DNA from: Dugong dugon
Taxonomy: Eukaryota; Chordata; Mammalia; Sirenia; Dugongidae
Direction of reading: 5' to 3'
DNA length: 64,000 nt
Assembly: GCA_030035585.1 (NCBI GenBank)
Contig: CM057469.1
Span: forward strand, 22,872,501-22,936,500
Part shown: positions 22,541 through 35,334 of the stretch, one piece after another
How positions within the stretch are numbered: the stretch's first letter is position 1
How the letters are laid out: each line of letters begins with the position of its first letter
The notes under the pieces: model-generated
The model's database searches: none
Seen by the model: the letters and a program-made list of their open reading frames with translations, nothing else
What the model was told of the DNA's origin: nothing
Translations under genes and position numbers: made by a program

Positions 22541-24443
22541 CAGAAACACTTAGGTTAAGCAGAGTCACGGTTTCACACATGCTTGTTCTTAAGATCCTAG
22601 TCACCATTGTTATTTGGCTCCGTTCATTTGGAGCCGCAAACAAGGCAGATTATAGGAGAGATGTTCAGGTGAATCATAAAGACCTTGAGAAAGTGATCAG
22701 GAATCACACTGTGCTGCATTTTGAGATCTAGATCTCAGTGGATAAGGATTCCAGTTGTTTTATCTGAGTCTTAGCAAAGAGAACAATCTAGTCAGGACAT
22801 CAAGTCTAAGCTCTTCTCTGATCTGCTTTATTTAAAATAGGCATGACCTGTGCACTCTAAAAGAGAAGGAGGGAGAAGCTATCATAATAGGTAAGCTTAA
22901 AACCAGTGCTTGGCCAAACCTTGTATAATATCTCTAGAAATATCCACCACCACCACCTCAACTCCTCCAAATCAACCTAGCTGAAATGAAACATGTTTAC
23001 TGATGTGACACTCCATGATTCTTAAGGGTGTCTGGATGTTCTCCTATTCTGGACATGCTGTTATTCTAGATCATGATGAAAATAAGGCTTCACCTGTTGG
23101 GTGAATTCTATTTCCATCAGTGGATTGACTCAGCAATTAACTGTGTCTCCAGTGTAAGCCACAGCAGGAAATAAACCGGAACTCTCTTTTCAGTTCTTTG
23201 TAAATGGTATAGGTTTTCATCAAACTTGAATTTGGCCATGCATGTGAAGCAGCCCACTGAGATCATAGAAGTCTGTAGTACTGCCTGTTGGCAGCTGTCA
23301 AGTAAAGTCCCCATTAAACTAGGTCACTTAACGTGTTTGAAGATTGAATTTACTGGATTAATTCTCAGGATCCCAAAAGGCAGGTGCCTTTTCCAGATCA
23401 CCAAGCACTGTAAAATAGGGAAGAAAATAGTCTGATGTAGTAAGGAGTTCAAGCCAGTCACTCATGTACTTCTACTTTTCTGTCTTTTATTAGCTTGAGA
23501 AAGTTCTCCATCACAGACATGTTGATAATTAAGGAAATGAGACTTTGCCACTCTTCTTTTGGAACATAATTTCATTATTTGTCAGTCACAACACTAAAAT
23601 ATACTATGTAAGTTCTCAAAGTATGAAAACAAAAACTCTATGTTTTCTATCTGAATAATCATATTCATAATAATCTCAGCATGAAAGAAATGAATTGGTC
23701 ACTTTTAATAATGCTGTCATAAAAATGACTTGCTAACAATTAGCAAGAGCAAAATGTGTGATCGGAAGAGTTGTCTAATAGTCCTTATGTTAAGTAGGTG
23801 AGACTGGCTTCAAATCTTAGGGTTCAGAAGAGCATCTTTAAGTCTCCAGAGTCCGTTCCAACTATTTTTTCTCACTATTCTTCTGTTATTTCTCTAGCAA
23901 GTTTGATAACAAAGAAGCTCTAATATATCGCATAGAAATAGGAATTGTTACATTTCACATTACTGAATAGGAAATAATTATCCATAATTATTGTATTGGT
24001 TCTCCAACAGGGTGTATATATTTCTCCATCATGGCTTGCTATTTTTAGTAATATATATGGTAACTGAGAAGTATGTGTGAGTTTAAAATATCAAGTTGCC
24101 TTTAAATGTAATAAGGTGGTATATTTATAAAGAATTTGAATATGCCTGTTCTTGTCAATTATGCCTGTAAGAGTTTTATGAATATTTATCAGTGTAACAT
24201 AGACGCAATCAGTGTAGGCTTAAACTTGTCATATGGGAGACTACATGACTAAAAGAAAAAGGAGAAATTTTCATAAATACAGACGAGGCAAATACAAGTT
24301 TTACTAAGTGCATATTATGTATCTAAGTGTTTTTGAAAACAAGTTCCAAGATGCCTTATATGGCTAACTCTGATCATATCTGGAGTCAATTTGAGGATGA
24401 TAAAAGTAAGTTATGTGGAATTTTTTTTTTTTTTTGGTGCCTA
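22541..24443. other. Intronic stretch without recognised repeat
   Basis: About 1.9 kb of AT-rich sequence in which I recognise nothing. A T-run precedes the next SINE. Confidence 0.5.
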
Positions 24444-24457
24444 TAAGATTATCTAGG

Positions 24458-24663
24458 AGCCCTGCTGGCACAATGGTTAAGTGCTCAGCTGCTAGCTGAA
24501 AGGTCAAAGGTTTGACCCATCAGCTGCTCCACAGGTGAAAGATATAGTCTGCTTCCGTAAACATTTACAGCCTTGGAAACCCTATGGGGCAGTTGTCCTC
24601 TGTCCTGTACGGTCGCTATGAGTTGGAATCAAGTTGATGGCAGTGGGTTTGGTTTTTGGTCTG
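24458..24663 (+). repeat. AfroSINE (type I), full length
   Basis: Head 'agccctgctggcacaatgg', tail 'gatggcagtgggtttgg'. The exact 14-bp TSD taagattatctagg lies at 24444-24457 and 24664-24677. Confidence 0.9.
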
Positions 24664-24677
24664 TAAGATTATCTAGG

Positions 24678-25557
24678 TGATTGAAAGATGCTTCTAAAAT
24701 TCTAAGATGCTCCTTTCTGTAATGGGCATGTTACTGTAAAATAGTTTGCATCTATCATAGGAATGACTGCAACAGGTTCTACAGAAATTCAGGAAGAAAT
24801 AAATTGCTTCTGAAAACAATTCCAAAACACTTTTCAGAAATTATACTTGTAATATTTTGCTTTTATAATATCTCAAAGAAAATTCAAGGATGCAAAGAGA
24901 AAACTTATGAGCCACAAATAAGAAGGGAAAACTTCCTAAAAATATTGGCAATTCTTAAAGTTCAATTGTGAAAAAATAAATTCTTGGAAAAAACAAGAAG
25001 CATTAACTAGATTTGCAAGAGATGTGAACATTTGAAAAAGGCTGATCCTTTATTTTTTTTGGTCATCATCTTGATACACCTTCACTAACAGAGCTGAGTG
25101 GCACAGCGTTCATTCCCTTGCAACTGGAAGGTAGTGTCTATGTAGTCAGTAGATCAAGCTGGGGAATAAAAAAAAGAAGCTGAGCTGTCCATTAAGGAGA
25201 TATTTAAATTTTCTTTGTAATGAAATATTCTACACCCCCTTCTAATTGTCACTCTTTCCTTATTGTAAAATGGCACCATGAAGTGTGTAGAAATGGTAAA
25301 GATTTCTGATCCCAACTGCTTAGACTCTCTAGTATATGTTCTAGATAATTCATTTCCCAATAGCTAACTACTACTGGGAAATGACAAGGTTAGCTATTTA
25401 TTGGGCTCTCGTTGTATTTATAGAGAAATTATTTATTTTAAAATTTGGCTGGATCAACTTGATATGACAAAGGTGATTTATCTCTTTTCACCAGAATGTT
25501 AAAAAAAAAAAAAAAAAAAAAACAGTTCAAATTTGGAAAAATCCAAGTGCACTGATT
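24678..25557. other. Intronic stretch with A-run
   Basis: No family recognised. 25501-25522 is an uninterrupted A-run. Confidence 0.5.
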
Positions 25558-26020
25558 TTAGCTGTAGCTTCCTTTGTAGCCATAGGAATTAGGCCCTGGA
25601 GCTGTTTTCTTTTTCAGGGTAACTGTAGACAAGGGTGCTTTCTGAACATCTGAATTTGCTATTTGATATTTTAAGTGAATATTTTTGGGATTGGAAATGA
25701 TTTTGGAGGGGCAAAACAAAATATTAGACACTTCAGAGGCCTCCATTGAGTTATTATGTGAATTACAGTAATGTCCTTGAGTTCTTTTTGTGGAAGTAAC
25801 TCAGGCAAACAGGTTTATTCCCAAACTTGGCTGCACTGTTTGTCCTACAAATAATTCTGTTCCAGAGGGAAAATTCTGCCCGATTACATAAAAATGCCTA
25901 TGAAAGTCTACAAATAAGACTTCTGACCACTGCCTCTGCTGATTTTCTGAAATAGTTCCCTCAACACTCTCCTTTACTGAAGACATCATGGCTTCTTCCT
26001 GGGATGTTCTCAGTAGAGGA
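25558..26020 (-). pseudogene. Unidentified ORF-like region, possible pseudogene or old element
   Basis: On the minus strand one frame stays open from about 26020 to 25558 apart from a single TGA (25801-25803), giving ~150 codons. The first part includes MMSSVKESVEGTISENQQ (from 25989), the second MEASEVSNILFCPSK (from 25746) and a C-terminal KKKTAPGPNSYGYKGSYS. Composition is balanced and protein-like, unlike the Phe/Leu/Ser-rich noise frames around it. I do not recognise the family. There is no A-rich tail on its 3' side: the nearby A-run is on the opposite strand. This gives no support for retroposition. Chance is a real alternative. Confidence 0.25.
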
Positions 26021-26184
26021 GAGAATCATTCACACACAGCTAAATCATTGTATCCCTGTGTGACCGACAAGCTGTAAATAAATCTTTGGAGATGGATTGG
26101 TCTAGGTAAGATTATGGACACAACTCAAGAGTAAGTCATTATCAGTACACAATACTGGGGAAGTCAGCACAGCTTGTACAAGGC

Positions 26185-26972
26185 AAGGTCATGGGAGTTC
26201 CATAGACACATCCAAACTCCCTGAAGGACCGAATTGCTGGGCTAAGGGCTGTGGGGACCATGGTCTTGGGAAACATCTAGCTCAGTTGGCATGACACAAT
26301 ATAAAGAAAACATTCTACATTCTACCTTGGTGAGTAGTGTCTGGGGTCCTAAAAGCCTGTGAGCAGCCATCTAAAATACTCCACTGGTCTCACCCCTTCG
26401 AGAGCAAGAGAGAATGAAGAGAACAGGATTCAAGGAAAAGATTAGTCCGCTAATGGACTAATGGACTAATGGACCACAACTACCACAGCCTCCAACAGAC
26501 TGAGTCCAGTACAACTAGATGTTGCCTGGTACCACCACTGACTGCTCTGACAAGGATTACAACAGAGGGTCCCAGACAGAGCTGGAGAAAAATGTACAGC
26601 AAAATTCAAACTCACGAAACAAGACCAGACTTGCTGGCCTGACAGAGACTGGAGAAACCCTGAGAGTATGGCCCCCAGACACCCTTTTAGCTCAGTGATG
26701 AAGTCACTCCCAAGGTTCCCCCTTTAGCCAAAGATTAGACAGCCCCATAAAACAGAATGAGACTAATGGGGCACAACAGCCCAGAGACAAGGACTAGAAG
26801 GCAGGAGGGGACAGGGAAGCTGGTAATAGGGGACCCAAGGTTGAGAAGGGAGATGTTGACATATCATGGGGTTGTTAACCAATGTCATAAAACAATATGT
26901 GTACTAACTGTTTAATGAGAAACTGTTCTGTAAACCTTCATCTACAGTACAATAAAAAATAATAAAAAAATA
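26185..26972 (+). mobile_element. 5'-truncated L1 (3' UTR only)
   Basis: Begins 'catagacacatccaaactcc', collinear with 11290-12126 of the larger L1. Carries 'gagtagtgtctggggtccta' and 'aagaccagacttgctggcct' and ends 'cagtacaataaaaaataata'. A small local repeat (taatggac repeated three times, about 26453-26475) is private to this copy. Confidence 0.85.
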
Positions 26973-27622
26973 AAGAGGAAGTTGTTAACAATGGGCCAAA
27001 ACACATAATTTACTGAGACATATGTCATTGTGCCTGCAGAATACTAGATTTCTATCCTTAAGGAACTCTCTGGAAAAGACCCCGAGAATCATGTGGATGA
27101 ACTTCTAGTTCTGTCGTCCCTACCTGGGAATTTGACGGGATCCATAGTTAAATGCAGAGTGAATGTGCAAGCGCATAGCCAAGATTCTGTGGAGAATATT
27201 GAGTCTCATTAATATTTCATCTTCCTTTTTGAACTTTGGGGAAAGGGGAAATTTGATGTAATTTAGTTAGAATTTCCAAAAACCGTTAATACATTTGTAC
27301 AAAAAAGGACTATACATGGAAATGTTGAGATTATTTTGGCATGGTTAAGGAACAATAGACAAGTCAAAACATAATGCAGGGCATATGCAAACAACACTCT
27401 GGGAGTCTGGAGAATCCCAGCTGGTGCTGAATTTTATCTCGGTTAGCATTTAAATTTTATCTTTATAGGCATCTGGAATCTTCAGATTTACAGACGATGC
27501 CAGATCCTACTAAAAAGTGAAAATCCAAGCCAAAAAAGAAAAAATTCAAAGAAAAGAACACCAGAGTATGTGAAGATCCAGAAAGTTGTCATGAAATACC
27601 CAGTTTCACCATGTAGAAAGTA
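26973..27622. other. Intronic stretch without recognised repeat
   Basis: Nothing recognised before the MITE. Confidence 0.45.
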
Positions 27623-27810
27623 CAGTGAAACCTGTGAGAGCTGGAACTCAACAGGACTGCCGTGTTTTTCCAGGTTTTTCAAGTTTTCCACCTTCGGTAG
27701 GGTGCATTCTTACCACTTTTGTATCACTCGTTTTAGTGCAAAATATTTGAGTTTTCTTTCTCTGACAGGTTTCCGCCTTACACAGTTTCCAGCTTTTGCA
27801 GGTTTTACTG
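27623..27810. mobile_element. TA-flanked MITE, Tigger/pogo-like
   Basis: The 188-bp element has TA at 27621-27622 and 27811-27812. The left end CAGTGAAACCTGTGAGAGCT mirrors the right end (CAGTAAAACCTGCAAAAGCT reverse-complemented), about 16 of 20 matching. No coding capacity. Subfamily not assigned. 27813-28015 is unassigned. Confidence 0.7.
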
Positions 27811-28026
27811 TAACCCATTTATGAGAAGTAATGCAAAGTTCAGTTCAGGGATGATAGGTCTAGCACTAATAGAGAGGACCTTTGAAAGAGACTAAGGGGT
27901 CGCCAATAGTCTAGGCCATGAAGTCTCGGCTTAGTGTGTTCCTTTGATCAACAAGACCACATAAGGTCATGAGTAAGATGTTGAGTATCATTTGGAAGAA
28001 GATTGGACAGATACAGAAAACTGTCC

Positions 28027-28239
28027 TTTGTTGTTGTTGTTAGTTGCTGTCCAGTCATTTGTGACTCATGATGACCCCATGTGTGCAGAGTAGAGCTACT
28101 CCATAGGATTGTCAAGGTTGTGACTTTTCAGAAGCAGATTACCAGGACTGTCTTCTGAGATGCCTCTGGGTGGGTTTGAACCGCCAGCCTTTCAGCTAGT
28201 AGTTGAGTGCTTAACCATTTGCACCACCCAGGAACTCCT
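28027..28239 (-). repeat. AfroSINE (type II), full length, inverted
   Basis: Runs from the (ttg)n tail to head 'gcaccacccaggaactcct'. The TSD is gaaaactgtcc (28016-28026) and gaaaacggtcc (28240-28250). Confidence 0.9.
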
Positions 28240-28404
28240 GAAAACGGTCCAACCTGTGTTCAAAACCATGCATGGCTCCTCAGAATTGGAACTATTTCGT
28301 GCCATGTTTTATCAAACCTCAGAGCAGATGTAACAGAGCTTGAAAAGGGTCAGTAAAGGGGCATCCTTTGAAAAGGCAGCTTTTGGACATAAAAGAGTAA
28401 GGGA

Positions 28405-28735
28405 GCATTGGTGGTTTGGTGGTAGGATTCTTGCCTTCCGTGCGGGAGACCCGGATTTGATTCCCAGCCAATGCACTTCATGCAGTCACCATTCGACAGT
28501 GGAGGCTTGTATGTTGCTATGATGCTGAACAGGTTTCAGCGGAGCTTCCAGACTAAGACAGACTAGGAAGAAAGGCCTGGTGATTTACTTCCAAAAATCA
28601 GCCAGTGAGAGCCATATGGATTACAATGGTCTGATCCACAACCGATCATGGGGATGGCACAGGACTGTTCTGTTTTGCACGGGGTCACTGAGTTGGAGGC
28701 TGACTCCACGGCAACTAAGAAAAAGTAAATAAAAG
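28405..28735 (+). repeat. tRNA-Gly-headed SINE with RTE-derived body
   Basis: The head 28405-28475 is again 71 nt of tRNA-Gly type, with GCC at the anticodon position. The A box has drifted (tggtttggtgg) and the B box is ggatttgattc. The body (ttgctatgatgctgaacagg, agactaagacagactaggaa, aaaatcagccagtgagagcc) and the tail (ggctgactccacggcaacta) match the RTE 5' UTR and 3' end. Confidence 0.8.
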
Positions 28736-30689
28736 AACTTGTTACTTGGCATGTATTAAAAATAAAACTGTTCTAAAAGGGTTTAGATAACTGATGGATA
28801 ATACAGACACGAAAGATGAACAACAAAAAAATATTTGGGCTTTATTCTTATTTTTTGACATTGATGTCACTGGGCAGTTCAATGTTTCTAAATGTGTCTG
28901 ACACATCAAAAGTGAGCAATAAATGGAAACATTATAGTTATTACCATTATTATAATTATTTTTATTACTACCTCCTGAGGCCTGGATTAGGCCCAGATTT
29001 GTACGTTCTCTTCAGTATTAGATAGTTTATCTGTGGCGGGGCCAAGCAATTATTTATGCTGGATTTTCTGTAGCATCTGGCTCAATAGTTTACTTAGTAG
29101 CTACTCAAAAAGTATTTGCTGAATCCTTAAGTGTTATTTTCATTAAATAATAATCATTCCCCACATTCTTAAGGTGCCTCATCTCCTCTAACACTCTTTA
29201 ATGTATCCTATCTTTTATTCCTCACAATACTTATTAAATTGAAATCTTCTAAGGAGATGAAAGGCTTCTCAATTGCTCTTTTAATACTTTATCTATGTTG
29301 ATATTGATTTTTTTCATTAAATCACATTTTTACTTTCTTAAGTAATTTCTTTATTATTATGATGTCAGCACTCAGCAGGTTATGCCTTCTGGACTGTTCC
29401 TTAAAGAATAACATAGTGAAAGTCAGAGGCAATCTTGCAAATTTATTTTAGGAGATTTAAGGGATGCAGGCATGTTAAAGTTTCATTTTGTAGTACTCTT
29501 CTGTGGAAATTGTTTCTCACAAGTGTTGGCTTTTAAAGCAACAGATCTGAAAGGCTTAATTTGTTCAGTGGTTAATTGTTTTTTAAAACCCTAGAAATTA
29601 TAGACCGCTAAAGAAAAACCCATTAAAGGGAGGCTTTCCTTCTTTGAATTAATAGATTAACCTTGCTTTCTTTTGAGAGAAAACCAAAATTAACCTTAGA
29701 TTTAGTCATTTAGTTAGGATGACATTAAAGTCTTCATTACCCTCAAAAGTGAATAAATGTTGATGACTGAATTGCTAGTCTGGATGTTTTTGTGAAATAA
29801 CACATTAGTGCACAACATGTTCAAGGTGCATGTATAATCGACCGTCTTGCACTGCCTTTTTATCCTGATGACACCACCTGGATTTCTCTTCATATTTCTG
29901 TCTCTCTTTGAATATATGTAAAAGGGTTACAAATGGTAGCCACCCAGTGATTCTAGGAGAGAACCTTTCTCCCATACCAGTCCCTCCCAGAGGCCAGCCC
30001 GCATTATTCATTTCTTTCTTTGGATTTTCCTAGCACTTCATTCTTCTTCATGAAATTTACTTTACCTGATATTTCGTCCTGGAGGGACATGTGATATGGT
30101 TCTTAGCAGAGGCTGTGAGAACCTGGAGAACAAGAAGAATCTCTCATTTCTCTTTGCATCCTCTGCAGCGCTCACTCAGTTCCTTGCACACCATGGACAC
30201 TCAGCTAATGTGAATGACTTCTCATCTGATGGCTGGTGTCCCCAGGCATTCAGGTGCATCCATGACAAATTTCACTTCCCAATTCCTCAGCAGTGGAGAG
30301 AGCGCTCAGCCTCATTATTTGCTTGGTTGGCATCTAGCTCTCCAAGACGCTTTCATCTCAGCAGGGAGCTCCAGAAAGATGGCGGCTCTGCTTGGCTTCC
30401 TGTTTCAGGTTGACGAATCAGGAAATGGAACACAATTCCCAGATTCCTCCAGAGCCCCCAAATCTCTCCATTTAAGTTTTATTATTTAATTTAAAGTTAA
30501 TTTTCAGAACACTGGACATTCCTATATTCAAATGTAAGTGTCCCTCAAAGCCTTTCTGGAATAGAGTAAGAGTACTAGTGGTAAAGAGACCTGCATTTTA
30601 GTCCTGATTCTCAGGTTGCAAACCAGAACTTTATTATTTTAAATGACTGCTCTTTCTCTGATGCTGATGTGAATATACATGTATCTTGG
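28736..30689. other. Intronic stretch, mostly unassigned
   Basis: 29030-29130 resembles an L2 3' tail (ctggctcaatagtttactta, aagtatttgctgaatcc). The remainder shows no family or exon I recognise. Confidence 0.4.
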
Positions 30690-30920
30690 TCATAACAGCA
30701 ATCATTAACAACTAGCATTTATTGAGTGCTCCCAGTGTACTAGGCACTCAGTCAATATTAACTTTTTAGAGGTATTATTTAATTCTGAAAGGGAATTACT
30801 AGTGCCCTTGTTTTAAAGATAAGAAAATGAAAAATGAGAGAAGTTAAGTAACTTGCCCCAGGTGATACTGTTAGCAGGCAGTGAAGCTAACATTTGAATC
30901 TAGTTTAATCTAACAGCCAT
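30690..30920 (+). repeat. MIR SINE
   Basis: 'aactagcatttattgagtgc', 'gtgtactaggcactcag', 'agaagttaagtaacttgccc' and 'acatttgaatctagtttaat' in MIR order. Confidence 0.8.
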
Positions 30921-30921
30921 T

Positions 30922-30978
30922 TATAAATATATATATATATATTTATTTATTTATTTATTTATATTTATATTTATATAT
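30922..30978. repeat. (TA)n/(TTTA)n microsatellite
   Basis: ATATATATAT followed by TTATTTATTTATTTAT units. Confidence 0.9.
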
Positions 30979-30980
30979 CT

Positions 30981-31180
30981 CCCTGGGTTAGTGCAAATGG
31001 TTTGTGCTTGACTACTAACCAAAAGACTGACAATTCAAATCCACCCAGAGGTGCCATGGAAGAAAGGCCTGGCAATCTACTTCTATAAGATAACACACAC
31101 TGAAAACCTTATGGAACACAGTTCTACTCTGACACACATATGGTCACCATGAGTCAGAATCAATTGCCAGCAATGGGTTT
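30981..31180 (+). repeat. AfroSINE (type II)
   Basis: Head 'ccctgggttagtgcaaatgg', 'cacccagaggtgccatggaa', 'cagttctactctgacacaca' and tail 'ttgccagcaatgggttt'. Confidence 0.85.
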
Positions 31181-31198
31181 ACACACACACAGACACAT

Positions 31199-31365
31199 GG
31201 GGCCCTGGTGGCACAGTGGTTAAGAGCTCGGCTGCTAACCAAAAGGTCAGCGGTTTGAATCTACCCGCAGCTCCTTGGAAACCCTATGAAGCAGTTCTAC
31301 TCTGTCCTATAGGGTCCCTATGAGTCACAATCGACTCGATGGCAACAGGTTTAGGCTTTTTTGTG
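31199..31365 (+). repeat. AfroSINE (type I), short form
   Basis: 'ggggccctggtggcacagtg' to 'cgatggcaacaggttta'. It lacks the 'cagtctgcttccgtaaagat' middle block, a subtype also seen at 46590 and 62280. An (AC)n(TA)n tract follows at 31368-31403. Confidence 0.9.
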
Positions 31366-31403
31366 GTTTAGACACACACGCACACACACATATATATATA
31401 TAT

Positions 31404-33325
31404 TTCTGTGGTCTGTGCTTCTGGTTCTTTCCACTCTGAATAATAGCATAATCTGATGCCATAAAATAATCTAAATTCTTTATCCTTCCTTGTTTCATTC
31501 AGCACTTAGCTCAGAGAAAATGCCCCTTTCTTTACAGAGAAACCAGTCCAGTAAGAGGCTTCCCAGGGTAGGTGACATAGGTAGTAATCACAGTGACTTT
31601 TATGTATTTAAAATGTTTTTGAGTCTTGATTACTTTACAAACATCAGTTCATCTGAATGAACTGACGTCTTAACCACTGAGAAGGTGGCATGTTTATTTA
31701 GCAGATATGAGCGGTCAGTGAAGGTGAGGTGCAGATCTGTGTGAAAGAGGACAGTGTGGTAGAAGGAATAAATGTGGCTCCTAAAAAACGAAAAACACAG
31801 AGAGCTATGACTAGAGGGCTAAAGAATGAACTTGCCTCTGTAAACATGCTGGTCAGTTGTGGCTTAGAGAGGACCCACCACCAGGCCAAAACACACTGAA
31901 CCAATCTCCCTCTTTCACTCCTCCTCTCCCCTTCTAGTGACCCTGAGCAACAGAGATATGAATGAAGAGGGCAGAACGTCCCTGAATCCAGGACATATTT
32001 TTGACATAGCCAGATTTCAGCAGCCACAAGTCCCTCATTTCTCTCTGAAATACCACACTCTGAGACGTTCTTATTATTGATTTTGCAGTACATATTTGTG
32101 TCCCAATTAGCCATTTTGTCTCTTTCATTTCTTCTTTATTGTTTAGGTTAGATTTTTACCAGTGGCATGACTGCTTAGCTTGTTTCCAGGGAAACAGTTG
32201 AACTTTCTCTGAAAATATAAGATTCTTTCCTCATCATCTTCACTGCATTTTGTTATAAAGGAATATTTTAGGTAGTTGTTTATTCTTAAATCTTGTCTCT
32301 TGAAATATTTTCTCATGAAAGTCATGTGCAAAATTATTATTCTGAGCTGACTCAATTTTTTCTCTGTATGCAAGACTCTATTGAGAAAGGAGAGCGGTTG
32401 CTTTAAGAGGGTTTGTTTGGACCAGGGAGAGTCAGAAACGGAATGTGATCAGGTTGGTTTCTAGTTTTTTCTCTGGCCTGTCATGTGGAATGAATGTCAG
32501 CCATGACCTCTCTTAGCTGGTGATGTAGAGAATTAATTGACACAATGTCAGATTCTACCAAGTGAACAAAAATAACAATTTTGAAAGCTATACCCTTCCT
32601 TACTGAGCAAAATTTTCCCCATTGTTTATTGCTTACTGCCTGATTTTCCAATGAAAGAGCCTAACGTGCAAAGAATTATTAGGATGTAAACAGAACTCGG
32701 TTGACCATTAGGTGCAGCAGAGACCTAATACAATGCGCTCTTTGTTTAGATAGAAACTATACACTCAGGCTGTGTCTGAAAGAAAGGTCACTAAATTAAG
32801 CTCAAGGATCACTTTAATGGGATTTTAGGTCTAATTATTATTTGAATAATTAGTAAATTCTCACCTCTGTCATGAATACTACTGGGAATTTTAACTTTAA
32901 TAATTATCCTAACCTAAATGAGAATGCCTGAATAGCTAGTTTCAGATTGTCTGTTCAGAGGTTGCTCAGAGTGAAGTACCAAACCAGTAAGCATTTTGAT
33001 AAAATTCCAAATGTCAATTTCACATTTGAAATAATTAGGGAGAATTGTAAGGCAGTATATTGTTAAATATTGACTTGTTGGGAAGAGATCGAGGAAGGCT
33101 GGGATAGTAAGGGAAAGACTCATCAATAAGAAGAGAAATATGGAGGTGAATAAAGGACGTCCTGGAAGAGGCTCAACCTGAGAAACAAAACTTGAAACTA
33201 ATAGAGTAATATGTGTTTGTGTAAGGAGGAAGAGTAGGCCTGCATAGGGTAAGGTCAGCGGGATTTGAAATAAATATCAAAATTATATTTACAACTTGAA
33301 AAAAAATTCCACAGAACAGACTTTG
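31404..33325. other. Intronic stretch without recognised repeat
   Basis: About 1.9 kb. The longest open frame (minus, 31698-32114, 138 codons) has no domain or motif I recognise and is probably chance. Confidence 0.45.
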
Positions 33326-33329
33326 AGCT

Positions 33330-34340
33330 TAAAAAAGATCATAGATTAAAATACTGTCAACAAAGTGAAAAGACAATGTACAGAATTGGAGAAAATTTTC
33401 AAGAACAAATATCTAATAAATGTTTAATATCCCAAATAAATAAAACACTTCTACAGCTTAACAACAAAAAGACAGATAACCAGTCAAAAAATGGACAAAG
33501 GACTTGAACATATATTTCACCAGTGAGGATATTCAAATGGCCAATAAGCAAGTGAAAAGATGCTCGACATCGTTAGCCATTGAGAGATGCAAATCAAAAC
33601 CACGATAAGATATCATGTCACCCTCATTAGAAAGGCAACAGTCAACAAAATGGAAAACAATAGGTGTTGGCATGGTTGTGGAGAAACTGGAACACTTATC
33701 TGTTGCTGGTGGGAATGTAAAATGGTACAACCACTGTGGAAAACAGTTTGGCAGTTCCTCAAAAAGTTGAACATATATCTACTGTATAACCCAGAAATCT
33801 CAATCCTAGGTATGTAACTAGAAGAAGTGAAAGCAGGAATGCAAACAGAAACTTGTACACCAGTGTTCTTTGCAGCCAAAAGGTGAAAAAAATCAAAATG
33901 TCCAACAACATATGAATGGATAAACACAATGTAGTATATGCATTCAATGGAATATTAGTTAGCCATAAAGAGAAATGAAGTCGTGATATATGCCACAACA
34001 TGGATGAACCTTGAAAACATTATGATGAGTGAAATAAGTCAGTCACAGAAGGATAAATACTGTATGGTCACACTTACATAAAATAAGTAAATATATAGAA
34101 ACCAAAGCTTATTAGTGGTTACCAGGGGTGAGAGGAAGGGAGAAAGGGGGAGTTTTTGCTTAGGAGGCGCTGAGTTTATGTTAATGGTGGTGGAATGATT
34201 TGGAGAAGGATAATGATAATGGTTGCACAACATGAAGAATGTAATCAATGTCACTGAATTTTACATGTACAAATTGTTGAGATGGTGAATGTTTTGTTGT
34301 GTATATTTTTAACACAATAAAATATATTTAATTAAAATAA
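33330..34340 (+). mobile_element. Old L1 3' end with ORF2 C-terminus remnant
   Basis: From 'aatatctaataaatgtttaa' through ORF2 C-terminal sequence; frame 33587-33817 reads MQIKTTIRYHVTLIRKAT... and [13 protein letters not shown]. Then the old L1 3' UTR ends 'caataaaatatatttaatt'. It differs in its 3' UTR from the younger lineage-specific L1s, so it is an older subfamily. Confidence 0.85.
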
Positions 34341-34676
34341 GCAGTGAACATCCAAAAAGTCTTATAATCAAGTTTTAGAAAGACTTTTTAACACATTTCA
34401 TTTTGAGGGGAGTCATCTCATGCTGTGTGGACAAAGACATGACTGTAATGGATGGTGCAGAGTTCCATTCTCCATGGAAGATGCAGGTCTGTCCCACTAC
34501 TTCATGGCCTCATGGTGTAGTCCTCCAGGTGGACTGCCCTAAATTCAGTATAATCTCACAATAGCCTTGAGTTTAAGCCATTGCACATTGAAAAATGAAA
34601 ATCATCAACTTCAAATTAATTTAGAGCAGATTTTGGTAATGATTGTATCATACCAAGAGTCCACATAGAAGATGCA
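34341..34676. other. Intronic stretch without recognised repeat
   Basis: Nothing recognised. Confidence 0.4.
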
Positions 34677-34686
34677 TTCAAAAGAC

Positions 34687-35153
34687 GTTGTTGCTGTTAG
34701 GTGCCTTCGAGTCAGTTCCGACTCATAGCGACCCCATGTACAACAGAGTAAACTGCCCCAGTCCTGTGCCATCCTCACAATCACTGCTGTGCTTGAGCCT
34801 ATTGTTGCAGCTGCTGTGCCAATCCATCTCATTGAGGGTCTTCCTCTTTTTCACTGACCCTCTACTTTACCAAGTATGGTATCCTTCTCCAAGGAGTGGT
34901 CCCTCCTGATGACATGTCCAAAGTATGTGAGAGAAAGTCTTGCCGTACTTGCATCTAATGAGCATTCTAGATGTACTTTTTCCAAGTCAGATTTGTTCGT
35001 TCTTCTGGCAGTCCATGATATTTTCAATATTTTGTGCCAACACCATAATTCAACTGCATCTTCTGTTCAGCTCTTTTACTTCATCATTTTTTCTGTTTGC
35101 TTTAGCTCCTCTACATTCAAGAGCAAGTCTCAGAGTCTCTTCTGACATCCATT
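34687..35153 (-). mobile_element. Internally deleted RTE with exact TSD
   Basis: The left 360 bp are collinear with 58315-58690 of the full-length RTE. At about 35054 the sequence jumps to the region equivalent to 60080-60170 (cttctgttcagctcttttac, tctcttctgacatccat). The exact 10-bp TSD ttcaaaagac is at 34677-34686 and 35154-35163. About 1.4 kb of RTE including the YADD box is missing. Confidence 0.85.
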
Positions 35154-35334
35154 TTCAAAAGACATAGGGCTGATAATTTCAAATATTTGGAAAGTAAAGC
35201 TGAATGGAAACCTGATGCAAACAATTACTAGACTTCTGGTCATTTTCATCCCACAGACAGTGTTATTTTAAGGTTTCTAGAAGAATAATTTTTCTGGCCC
35301 ATACCTCTTCGCGGGATGTCTGTGTGTGTGTGTG

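Noticed and set aside
31698..32114. 138-codon minus-strand frame
   Set aside because: No domain or repeat similarity recognised, and no splice or promoter context. Consistent with chance in this composition.
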